Part shown: positions 1 to 6,601 of the stretch, piece after piece
Layout: each line of letters begins with the position of its first letter
How positions within the stretch are numbered: the stretch's first letter is position 1
Origin: CAYMST01 sp964393115
GTDB taxonomy: Bacteria > Bacteroidota > Bacteroidia > Cytophagales > Cyclobacteriaceae
NCBI GenBank assembly: GCA_964393115.1
Contig: CAYMST010000186.1
Span: 1 to 9,535 of the forward strand
Reading direction: 5' to 3'
DNA length: 9,535 nt
Program-made: the position numbers and the translations under genes
Notes under the pieces: model-generated
What the model was told of the DNA's origin: nothing
Databases searched by the model: none
The model's input: only the letters and a program-made list of their open reading frames with translations

Positions 1-18
1 CTATCAGTTGGCTTTTTT
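1..18 (+). terminator. Possible 3' arm and T-tract of an upstream terminator (truncated by window edge)
   Basis: The window opens with CTATCAGTTGGC followed directly by a run of six T. A GC-containing arm running into a T-tract is what the second half of a rho-independent terminator looks like; the matching left arm would lie before base 1 and cannot be seen. If right, dapF and nuoD form their own transcription unit. This is inference from half a structure. Confidence 0.3.
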
Positions 19-54
19 GTTTTAGCTAGATTAGTAATTATTTCTTTGAGGATT

Positions 55-834
55 ATGGAACTCACATTTTATAAATACCAAGCTACCGGAAATGATTTCA
101 TTCTAATTGATGATCGTAGCCATAATTTCCCGAACCAAAAAGAGAAAATCGAATTTCTCTGTCACAGAAAATTTGGAATCGGATCAGATGGGCTTATCCT
201 AATCAGAAACAGTTCAGATCCAGAGCTAGATTTTGAGATGATATTTTACAACCCAGATGCCAGCCAAAGCATGTGTGGCAATGGAAGCAGGTGTGCTGTA
301 AAATTTGCTGAGTTCCTCGGTATCATCAGCGAAGAAACTAAATTCTTATCCACTGATGGTGTACATCAAGCTAGAATAGACGGTGATATCGTTCATTTGG
401 ACATGCATGATGTTAGTAGCACAACAAGACAAGGGGAAGAAGATCTATTTTTAAATACCGGCTCTCCGCATCACATAAGGTTCGTTGAGGGAGTTGAAGA
501 AATGGACGTGGTATCAGAAGGAAGAAAAATCCGGTATAGCGAAGACTATAGTCCAAATGGTACTAACGTAAATTTTGTGGAATTGACCTCTCCTACATCG
601 GTTTTTGTCCGCACCTATGAGCGCGGTGTCGAAAACGAAACACTATCTTGTGGAACCGGAGTTACCGCCGCATGCCTTGCTGCTTCCACAAAAGAACTGC
701 AAAGCCCAATTGACGTAAAAACCTTGGGAGGAAACCTAAGTGTTAGCTTCAGTAAATCACAAAATGGTGGCTTTACCAATATTTTCCTGATTGGACCAGC
801 AGTGCAAGTATATCAGGGTCAAATAGTATTATAG
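55..834 (+). CDS. dapF: Diaminopimelate epimerase
   Basis: Cytoplasmic, cofactor-independent epimerase converting LL-diaminopimelate to the meso form, the step before lysine and the source of the meso-DAP used in peptidoglycan. Both halves of the two-base active site are visible. The first is the MCGNGSRC segment, with catalytic Cys74 (numbered from the ATG at 55); the second is the SCGTG segment, with catalytic Cys199. Other family motifs present are ATGNDF near the N-terminus, GSPHH near 136-140, NGTNVNF near 168-174, and YERGVENET just before the second cysteine. The length of 259 residues is normal to slightly short for DapF. The frame is open back to a TTG at 46, but I chose the ATG at 55: it begins MELTFYKYQATGNDF, the usual DapF N-terminus, and GAGG at 48-51 lies just before it. 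nuoD follows after 13 bp, so the two are probably cotranscribed, although their functions are unrelated. The assignment is secure; the start is very likely. Confidence 0.97.
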   Translation: MELTFYKYQATGNDFILIDDRSHNFPNQKEKIEFLCHRKFGIGSDGLILIRNSSDPELDFEMIFYNPDASQSMCGNGSRCAVKFAEFLGIISEETKFLSTDGVHQARIDGDIVHLDMHDVSSTTRQGEEDLFLNTGSPHHIRFVEGVEEMDVVSEGRKIRYSEDYSPNGTNVNFVELTSPTSVFVRTYERGVENETLSCGTGVTAACLAASTKELQSPIDVKTLGGNLSVSFSKSQNGGFTNIFLIGPAVQVYQGQIVL

Positions 835-847
835 TAAGACTTTCACC

Positions 848-2056
848 ATGGTGCAGTACGAATATAAATCAACACATCTTGCCAATTCTGAGCCCCTGAA
901 GTATAAGCCAGAGGATTTGAGATCAGAAGAGATGATCATCAATATTGGTCCACAGCACCCTTCTACCCATGGCGTTTTACGCCTTGAGGTAGTGTCAGAC
1001 GGTGAATTGGTGGTAGACGTAATCCCACATTTGGGTTATCTACACCGGTGTTTTGAAAAGCACTGTGAGGCACTCCCATACAACCAAATAATTCCGTACG
1101 TAGACCGTATGGACTATTTATCTTCTATGAACTCCGAGCATATTTATGCCTTAGGGGTAGAAAAGATGCTAGGCATCGCTGAGAAGATTCCTAAAAGAGT
1201 GGAATATATACGGGTACTCGTGGCTGAGCTTAACCGCTTAGCTTCGCATTTTATGGCCATTGGCTCTTATGGAATGGATATTGGTGCTTTTACACCTTTC
1301 CTCTGGATGATGCGAGATCGAGAACATATCATGAGGCTTTTGGAGTGGGTATGTGGTGCTCGTATGCTCTATAACTATATTTGGGTGGGAGGTTTATTTT
1401 ACGATCTTCCAGTCGGTTTTGAACAGCGCTGTGAGGAGTTTGTAGAGTATCTAGAGCCTAAGCTCGACGAAACCTACAACCTGCTCATAGATAACAAAAT
1501 ATTCATTCACCGTACGGCCAACGTAGGAGTTTTACCACTAGACTTAGCCATAAACTATGGTATTTCTGGCCCTATGCTACGAGGGTCAGGGCTAAAGTAC
1601 GACTTACGTCGGGTTGACAACTACTCCGTCTACCCTGAATTAGATTTCGATATCCCTATTGGAACAGGAGAAATGGGTACGCAAGGTGATTGCTGGGACC
1701 GAAACTGGGTTCGCATGAAAGAATGCTATGAATCCGTTAAAATCATTAAGCAATGTTTGGAGAAGCTGAATAAGGAGTATCAGCGCACCAGAGATTTTGA
1801 CCCAAGGGCTCTAGCTCCAAAAAAGATAAGGCCTAAGAAACAAGAATTATACTTTAGAGGCGAGACCCCTCGAGGTGAACTAGGCTACTACTTTATTGCT
1901 GATGGAAAAAGCGATATCCCTTTCCGTTTGAAAGCGCGTTCAGGATGCTTTGTGAACTTGTCAATAGTTGCCGAACTGGCAAAAGGACATACGATCGCTG
2001 ATTTGATAGCAATTATTGGATCAATTGACTTTGTGCTAGGGGAAATAGACCGGTAG
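848..2056 (+). CDS. nuoD: NADH-quinone oxidoreductase subunit D (complex I 49-kDa subunit)
   Basis: Subunit of the peripheral arm of respiratory complex I. With NuoB it forms the ubiquinone/menaquinone-binding cavity next to the terminal iron-sulfur cluster N2. The protein is 402 residues, a normal length for a stand-alone NuoD not fused to NuoC. The signature GPQHPSTHG is at 34-42. By family knowledge the quinone head group is bound by the second His of that motif and a Tyr 49 residues later; both are present, as His41 and Tyr90 (in DRMDYLSSMNSE). Further family blocks are GPMLRGSG near 241-248, SVYPELDFDIPIG near 260-272, the GDCWDR block near 280-285, PRGELGYY near 341-348, and the usual C-terminal IIGSID...GEIDR, so the gene is intact. 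The ATG at 848 has no clear Shine-Dalgarno sequence, which is ordinary in Bacteroidota. It sits directly after dapF and is followed by a convergent gene, so neither nuoC nor nuoE flanks it, unlike a canonical nuo operon. It is either part of a split complex I gene set or a second copy. Confidence 0.96.
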   Translation: MVQYEYKSTHLANSEPLKYKPEDLRSEEMIINIGPQHPSTHGVLRLEVVSDGELVVDVIPHLGYLHRCFEKHCEALPYNQIIPYVDRMDYLSSMNSEHIYALGVEKMLGIAEKIPKRVEYIRVLVAELNRLASHFMAIGSYGMDIGAFTPFLWMMRDREHIMRLLEWVCGARMLYNYIWVGGLFYDLPVGFEQRCEEFVEYLEPKLDETYNLLIDNKIFIHRTANVGVLPLDLAINYGISGPMLRGSGLKYDLRRVDNYSVYPELDFDIPIGTGEMGTQGDCWDRNWVRMKECYESVKIIKQCLEKLNKEYQRTRDFDPRALAPKKIRPKKQELYFRGETPRGELGYYFIADGKSDIPFRLKARSGCFVNLSIVAELAKGHTIADLIAIIGSIDFVLGEIDR

Positions 2057-2112
2057 ATTTGAGGTATTCTATTTAGTGAAGTTTTTCTTGAATTCAGTAT
2101 AAACATCACTGT

Positions 2113-5100
2113 CTATACTCCTTTCATCTGAATGGTCCTCGGATGGTCTATCCATTTGTTGAGCATCTCATAAAGCGCACCTTTCGAGATCGGCTTTGGG
2201 ATATAATCATCCATACCAGCTGCAATGCATTTTTCACGATCACCCTTCATGGCATTAGCAGTCATCGCTATAATCGGAATGTCCGGATTGATACGGCCGT
2301 CTTTATTATTTCTAATCTTCTGCGTTACTTCATAACCGTCGATAAAAGGCATATGAACATCCATAAATACCAGTTCAAATTCATTATCCTCAATCATCTG
2401 TAAAGCCTCTACACCATCATTTGCTACATAGATATCTAACCCTGCGTTCTTCATTAGTTTTTTGGCCACTTTTTGATTGATCAGGTTATCTTCTGCAATT
2501 AGCACTTTGGCCTTCCTAAACCTTACTGGCACGCTACCATTCCCCTCTTTAGGATTAACAGGACGTAGTTTACTACTATTTTTCGCATTAATATAAAAGT
2601 AGAAAGTACTGCCCTCTCCAAGTTTACTAGTCACACCAATATCACCTCCCATCAAATTGGAAAGCTTTTTGCAAATCGCTAAACCAAGTCCAGTACCCCC
2701 AAACTTTCGTGTTGTGGAAGAGTCTGCTTGTGAAAATGTTTCAAAGATCAGTCCGAGTTTGTCCTTCGGTATGCCAATTCCTGTATCACTCACGCTAAAT
2801 TGAACAATAGAACTACGCTCATCCTTTTCTAATAGTTTAAGCATGACCACTATTTTACCTCGCGCTGTAAATTTAACCGCGTTACTGACTAGGTTAATTA
2901 AAATTTGTTTGAGCCTATGCGGATCTCCAATAAGATACGGATCTATGTTCGGGGCAATATTTGCCTCAAGTGAAATATTCTTCTCCGAAGTTCTTACCGA
3001 GAATATGGTTACAACCTCGTCTATCAAGTCATGTGGGCTAAAGTCCACTTCTTCAAAATCCAGTTTTCCTGCTTCAATCTTGGAGAAATCAAGAAGGTCG
3101 TTGATCAAGTTAAAAAGATTAGTCGCACTTTTCTTCACCGCATCCATAAACTCAACCTGCTCACCGTTAAGTTTCGTATCCAGCATTAGATCAGTCATAC
3201 CTATCACTCCATTGAGTGGTGTCCTAATTTCATGGCTCATATTGGCCAAAAACTCACTTTTGGCATTATTAGCTTGCTCAGCCATCTCTTTGGCTGACTT
3301 GAGACTCTCTTCAGCTTTTTTTCGAACATCAATTTCTTGATTTAAAGCCTCTGTGCGCAACCGCACTTTTTCAGCAAGCACTTCGTTATGTTTTCTGATC
3401 GAATTCGTTCTGACTTTATAGATCATAACAAAAATCCCTACCAGTATAAGTCCCGCAGTAATCCTGAACCAAATCGTCTCCCAGTACCTAGGTATGACAT
3501 AGATGCTCAGGGGCACCGAGATTTCTGACCAATAAACGCCATCATAGCTAGCGCCTACTTTAAACGAATAATTGATCCCACTTGGTAAATTATTATACGT
3601 TACACTCCTTGTATTTCCTACGTAATTCCAGTCATCATCCCACCCCTCTAGTTTATAGCGGTACTCCGTGTGATTAGGGTCTATATAATTGAGTCCAGCA
3701 AACTTTATCGTAAAATCCCGCACTAAGTCAGGCTTTATATTAAGCTTGTTCAGTTCACTTACATTGGGCACTTCCCCATTCATTACATAGGGATCATCGC
3801 CAAAAAGCACATCAGTAATTAAAACCGGGATATCGTATTGCCTTTGAGAAATTTCTTTCGGGTTGAAATAATTGAACCCGTTCGAAGCTCCAAAATAGAT
3901 TAGGCCTGACTTCCCATAAAAAGCTGAATTAGGCCTAAAACCAGAAGGCAACAGCCCTTGTTCCTCATTATAATTAATAATGGAAAGGTCGTCGTCCGTC
4001 AAATTCCTTGATTCGGATTTGATTTCTATTCTCGACAATCCAAACTTAGTGCTTACCCACAATAAATTCTTGCGCTCTTCAAGAATGGACAAAATAGGAG
4101 ATACAGCAATGGTTTCATCTTTATTGAAAGAAGTATATTTCTTGGTTTTCCAATTTAGCATGAGAAGTCCGTCCTTTTTGGTCCCTACCCAGAGTCTATC
4201 AAGTGAATCTTGATGAAAACAATTGATCACCAAATTTCTAACTTGCTCTCCGGATTCACCAAAATAGCGGTAACTGGTTCTTTCGTAGCTTACCTTATTT
4301 ATTTGTTCAATCCGAGAAAAACCATCAACCCATATATTTCCATTATTGCCTTCGTGTAATTTCCTGTATACCTTTTGCTTTAGGGCCCCACCACTTAGCG
4401 CACTAAACTCTTGAAAAACGCCCAATTTTGGATTAAACACGTCCAAGCCTTCCGTGGTAGCAACCCAAATTTGGCCAAGATCATCTTCAAGGCACTGATA
4501 TACCAAATTAGACGAAATAGAGGTCCGGTATGAAGTATGTCCATAATGCCTAGTCGCCAGTGTTTCAGTATCTAGGTTATAAACTCCATCATCAGTGCTT
4601 ACCCACAAGCTACCATTCTTGCTCAAGCTAAGGTTATTGATACGCTTAGCCATTGTGTTGCTTTTATTCGGACTGAGGTTAAACGTTTGAATGGCACCCG
4701 TTTCACTATCAATTTTATTCAATCCTAGCCGTGTACCGAGCCAGACATTAGATTTTTTATCCTCAATAATGCAATCAATCCGACTATCAGCCAATGATTC
4801 CACATTGTTGGAAGCAGATATTTGCTTTATTGACTTAAAGAGATTGTGTTCCTTATGGTAATAGTCAACGCCTCCTGAATGTATACCCAACCATATTCCC
4901 CCAAAGCTATCTTCATAAATATCCTCTATTTCGTGATAGGCCAAACTAGTCGGATCATAGGGGTTATGGTAGTAGTTTTTAAACGATTCTTTCTCCTGAT
5001 TAAAAATGGTCAATCCGTTTTTGGAACCAATCCATATCTTTCCATCAGTTGATACGCGAACCTTTTTGATACCCGTCAAGTTAGGAGAGTATTCCTCATT

Positions 5101-5967
5101 CAAGACCCTGAGTTGATTTCGCTCTGGATTCCAAAAGATCAAGCCATTAGTTTCCGTACCAATAATAAGATTTCCGTCTCCTTGGTAAGCTATCGTTTTT
5201 ACTTTAAATGGTCGTCCATCTTGCTTGCCCAATTTTTCCGCAAAATCAACTAATTGCAGTTGCTCGTTTTTAAATTCGAAAAGCCCTCGGTCCGACCCTA
5301 ACCATATCCGGTCTTTCTTATCAATTACCATTGTATTGAACTTAATTACCTGATCAGCATATATGGCACCAACCTCAGTTTGCTTACTCTGGTTTATCTC
5401 ATAGTTAATTATGGATCTCGACCGTCTATCAAATTTATTTAAACCATAGGTAGTAGCCACCCACAGATTATTATCCCTATCCTCCTGAATACCAAATACA
5501 TTATCTCCTAGTACACTTGGTGTAAGTTCATTATAATCATCAAGATACCTTACGAAGGTATTTGTTCCTCTTAGATACTTATTTAACCCATGCTTTGTAC
5601 CAATCCAAAGGTTTTTATTTCGATCTTCGTAAATAACATTTATCCGGCTATCTGAAATAGAAGTTGAGTCACTACGGTTATATTTATACACCGTGTATTC
5701 ATTGGCGTTGTACTTGTTTAACCCCTCCTGCTTGGTACCTATCCACAAAAGACCTTTGTGATCTTGATAAATAACGGTAACATCATTGTCACTAAGACCA
5801 TGATTGATATTATGGTGCTTAAAGTTTATTTGCTCAACATCGCCAATAGCCATGCTCAACATGCTTTGCATGGATAGTATTAGGAAGAAAAGAGCTTTCT
5901 TCCAGCATTTAAAGCTTCTTACCACTTGGTTTACGAATTTCAAAGGTGGCCTCACAGGGTCTGGCAT
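2113..5967 (-). CDS. Periplasmic two-propeller hybrid sensor histidine kinase/response regulator (no DNA-binding output domain)
   Basis: Inner-membrane sensor of 1284 residues related to the Bacteroidota hybrid two-component systems. A basic stretch (K23 K24) and hydrophobic segment to about residue 40 form a signal peptide or anchor. Fourteen two-component propeller repeats follow, each ending in a (L/I/V)W(I/V/L)G/ST-like strand, near 74, 120, 168, 221, 268, 311, 358, 408, 454, 500, 545, 592, 636 and 690. This fits two seven-bladed propellers. A Y_Y_Y domain covers about 752-823, a membrane helix about 832-852, and a coiled coil about 856-907. HisKA has phospho-acceptor His912 in NMSHEIRTPLNG. 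The ATPase domain shows an N box (NLVSNAVKF, about 1025-1033), DTGIGI (1061-1066) and GGTGLGL (1090-1096). The receiver has E1159/D1160, phospho-acceptor D1203, T1236 and K1258. All catalytic residues are present. The protein stops after the receiver, with no AraC helix-turn-helix and no Hpt domain, so the output must pass to a separate partner. It converges on nuoD with a 56-bp gap and diverges from the porin operon. The ligand is unknown; relatives often sense glycans, but that should not be assumed here. Confidence 0.93.
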   Translation of the reverse strand: MPDPVRPPLKFVNQVVRSFKCWKKALFFLILSMQSMLSMAIGDVEQINFKHHNINHGLSDNDVTVIYQDHKGLLWIGTKQEGLNKYNANEYTVYKYNRSDSTSISDSRINVIYEDRNKNLWIGTKHGLNKYLRGTNTFVRYLDDYNELTPSVLGDNVFGIQEDRDNNLWVATTYGLNKFDRRSRSIINYEINQSKQTEVGAIYADQVIKFNTMVIDKKDRIWLGSDRGLFEFKNEQLQLVDFAEKLGKQDGRPFKVKTIAYQGDGNLIIGTETNGLIFWNPERNQLRVLNEEYSPNLTGIKKVRVSTDGKIWIGSKNGLTIFNQEKESFKNYYHNPYDPTSLAYHEIEDIYEDSFGGIWLGIHSGGVDYYHKEHNLFKSIKQISASNNVESLADSRIDCIIEDKKSNVWLGTRLGLNKIDSETGAIQTFNLSPNKSNTMAKRINNLSLSKNGSLWVSTDDGVYNLDTETLATRHYGHTSYRTSISSNLVYQCLEDDLGQIWVATTEGLDVFNPKLGVFQEFSALSGGALKQKVYRKLHEGNNGNIWVDGFSRIEQINKVSYERTSYRYFGESGEQVRNLVINCFHQDSLDRLWVGTKKDGLLMLNWKTKKYTSFNKDETIAVSPILSILEERKNLLWVSTKFGLSRIEIKSESRNLTDDDLSIINYNEEQGLLPSGFRPNSAFYGKSGLIYFGASNGFNYFNPKEISQRQYDIPVLITDVLFGDDPYVMNGEVPNVSELNKLNIKPDLVRDFTIKFAGLNYIDPNHTEYRYKLEGWDDDWNYVGNTRSVTYNNLPSGINYSFKVGASYDGVYWSEISVPLSIYVIPRYWETIWFRITAGLILVGIFVMIYKVRTNSIRKHNEVLAEKVRLRTEALNQEIDVRKKAEESLKSAKEMAEQANNAKSEFLANMSHEIRTPLNGVIGMTDLMLDTKLNGEQVEFMDAVKKSATNLFNLINDLLDFSKIEAGKLDFEEVDFSPHDLIDEVVTIFSVRTSEKNISLEANIAPNIDPYLIGDPHRLKQILINLVSNAVKFTARGKIVVMLKLLEKDERSSIVQFSVSDTGIGIPKDKLGLIFETFSQADSSTTRKFGGTGLGLAICKKLSNLMGGDIGVTSKLGEGSTFYFYINAKNSSKLRPVNPKEGNGSVPVRFRKAKVLIAEDNLINQKVAKKLMKNAGLDIYVANDGVEALQMIEDNEFELVFMDVHMPFIDGYEVTQKIRNNKDGRINPDIPIIAMTANAMKGDREKCIAAGMDDYIPKPISKGALYEMLNKWIDHPRTIQMKGV

Positions 5968-6146
5968 AATTTTATAACGTGGTTCCCCGAGAAGGGTTAA
6001 TTTGTTTTCATACTCCCGTACTGCATAAATTTAATAAAAATCTTCATTCAAATGAGAAATGTCGCAGTCTATCGGTAGCTGAAAGTTACTCTTTCGACTA
6101 AACTCTCACCGGTCTGGATAAGTAAATCGAAAATCACCATCATAAA

Positions 6147-6185
6147 TAAGCTAACACCTATTGGCTTCAATTTTTAGGTGGCTTA
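6147..6185. repeat. Imperfect inverted repeat (11 bp stem with 3-nt bulge)
   Basis: TAAGC at 6147-6151 plus CACCTA at 6155-6160 pair with TAGGTG at 6175-6180 plus GCTTA at 6181-6185. The left arm has an extra TAA (6152-6154) and the loop is 14 nt. No T-tract of terminator type follows on either strand, so it is not a clear terminator. It may be an operator, a structured untranslated RNA of the divergent kinase transcript, or chance in AT-rich DNA. Confidence 0.4.
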
Positions 6186-6343
6186 ACAGTCGCTTTTAGA
6201 AACGAATTGATCAATTTTTGATAGACTTCATCCAATGGCGCACTTTTTACCGGAATGCAACCCGAAGAAGCACACCTAATCATTACAAAATCAAAACCCT
6301 TAGCTGTATAGTACCATTTACAACGGTGTTAAAGATACGTAAC

Positions 6344-6375
6344 TACGTAAATTCACTCGATCGAGATTTTACGTA
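6344..6375. repeat. Nested palindrome: TACGTAAA ... CTCGATCGAG ... TTTACGTA
   Basis: The arms TACGTAAA (6344-6351) and TTTACGTA (6368-6375) are perfect inverted repeats. Between them lies a separate 10-bp perfect palindrome, CTCGATCGAG, at 6356-6365. The two symmetry centres differ by 1 bp because the flanking spacers are 4 and 2 nt. It includes two of the TACGTA sites. A DNA-binding site is more likely than an RNA terminator, since no T-tract follows. Confidence 0.45.
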
Positions 6376-6384
6376 TCAACTCGT

Positions 6385-6417
6385 AAGACCTTGTTTTTTC
6401 GCTAAAAATCAAGTCTT
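6385..6417. repeat. Long imperfect hairpin upstream of the porin promoter
   Basis: AAGAC (6385-6389) and TTG (6391-6393), followed by TTTTT (6395-6399), pair with AAAAA (6404-6408), CAA (6410-6412) and GTCTT (6413-6417). One base (C6390) is bulged, there is one T-T mismatch (6394/6409), and the loop is CGCT. Thirteen base pairs form in total. No terminator-like T-run follows the right arm, and the predicted porin transcript starts about 110 bp later. It is therefore more likely a DNA element, or part of an unmapped transcript, than an mRNA leader structure. Confidence 0.4.
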
Positions 6418-6446
6418 TCAACCTAAAACCTGCTGTTTAACATAAA

Positions 6447-6460
6447 TTGAAATGATTCAA
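6447..6460. promoter_or_regulatory. CRP/FNR-like box TTGAA-N4-TTCAA
   Basis: TTGAA (6447-6451) and TTCAA (6456-6460) are perfect inverted half-sites with a 4-bp spacer (ATGA). The architecture is that of the FNR/DNR consensus TTGAT-N4-ATCAA, with one symmetrical change per half-site. The centre is at 6453.5, about 72 bp upstream of the transcription start predicted near 6526, a distance at which CRP/FNR-family activators commonly work. An oxygen- or NO-responsive regulator would make sense for a nitrate-uptake operon, but that is inference. Confidence 0.45.
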
Positions 6461-6472
6461 AAACATGTTTTT
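6459..6472. repeat. 14-bp perfect palindrome AAAAACATGTTTTT
   Basis: The site is perfectly symmetrical about 6465.5 and overlaps the right end of the TTGAA-N4-TTCAA box by 2 bp. Its centre is about 60 bp upstream of the predicted porin transcription start. Flanking A and T runs may bend the DNA. It may be an activator site or an AT-rich upstream element; in AT-rich DNA part of the symmetry could be chance. Confidence 0.35.
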
Positions 6473-6488
6473 TTATGACAACCCCACA

Positions 6489-6519
6489 TTTACCACCAAA
6501 CACTACGTATCTACTTTTG
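6489..6519 (+). promoter_or_regulatory. Predicted Bacteroidota-type promoter of the porin operon
   Basis: The -7 box TACTTTTG at 6512-6519 is an exact match to TAnnTTTG, the element used by the Bacteroidota primary sigma factor. TTTA at 6489-6492, 19 bp upstream, is a 3-of-4 match to the TTTG -33 box and has the expected spacing. Transcription should start near 6525-6527, giving a leader of about 75 nt before the porin ATG at 6602. The leader is AT-rich, and I see no riboswitch-like fold in it. Confidence 0.65.
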
Positions 6520-6601
6520 TACGTATAAATACTTAAATAATTCAAGGTTAATTAATCTATTTACTCGTTCTGGTAAGGAATAAAATTTAAACTAAGGTAA
6601 T

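Larger units (their letters stand above)
6336..6525. promoter_or_regulatory. Cluster of five TACGTA palindromes upstream of and across the porin promoter
   Basis: Perfect 6-bp palindromes TACGTA occur at 6336-6341, 6344-6349, 6370-6375, 6504-6509 and 6520-6525. Three extend to TACGTAT (6370, 6504, 6520) and two to TACGTAA (6336, 6344). The first two are 8 bp apart start to start. The last two are 16 bp apart and lie on either side of the predicted -7 box, the final one covering the likely transcription start. Reading the rest of the window I found only two more copies, near 1097 and 3619, both inside coding sequence. Five copies in 190 bp, placed this way, suggest an operator for a regulator of the porin operon. 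A protein bound at the last two sites would exclude RNA polymerase and so act as a repressor. The regulator is unknown. Confidence 0.55.
5968..6601. other. 634-bp divergent intergenic region, rich in inverted repeats, no convincing gene
   Basis: This region separates the start codons of the divergently transcribed sensor kinase and porin. I find no tRNA or rRNA and no credible small protein. A 75-codon frame at 6218-6445 has an unbiased, basic, cysteine-scattered product with no recognisable family, and it overlaps the palindromes. What the region does hold is a promoter at 6489-6519, five TACGTA sites, a TTGAA-N4-TTCAA box, two longer imperfect hairpins and several short perfect palindromes (12 bp at 6205-6216, 10 bp at 6356-6365, 14 bp at 6459-6472). 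For the kinase I see only a weak minus-strand promoter candidate, TAAATTTA at 6026-6033, with CAAA (TTTG on the minus strand) at 6049-6052. Its 15-bp spacing is shorter than usual. Confidence 0.7.

Noticed and set aside
46..54. TTG start for dapF at 46, adding three residues
   Set aside because: The ATG at 55 gives the usual DapF N-terminus and has GAGG just before it; a TTG start would place that sequence inside the gene.
2057..2112. Bidirectional terminator between nuoD and the convergent kinase
   Set aside because: Only a weak 6-bp AGTATA/TATACT pairing (2096-2101 with 2114-2119) is visible, without a proper GC stem and T-tract, and it overlaps the kinase stop codon.
2843..3340. 165-codon plus-strand frame opposite the kinase
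   Set aside because: It is antisense to the HisKA/ATPase coding region; the conserved kinase reading explains the sequence and the antisense product resembles no family.
6205..6216. AATTGATCAATT as an FNR site
   Set aside because: It is a perfect 12-bp palindrome, but the TTGAT/ATCAA half-sites overlap instead of having the 4-bp spacer, so it does not fit the FNR box; it may be chance in AT-rich DNA.
6218..6445. 75-codon open frame in the intergenic region
   Set aside because: The product has no recognisable motif or compositional signature and crosses several palindromes; the length is unremarkable for AT-rich noncoding DNA.
6336..6525. CRISPR array or phage attachment site from the repeated TACGTA
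   Set aside because: The repeat unit is 6-7 bp with irregular spacing (8, 26, 134, 16), with no spacer-repeat pattern and no integrase or cas gene; operator sites fit better.
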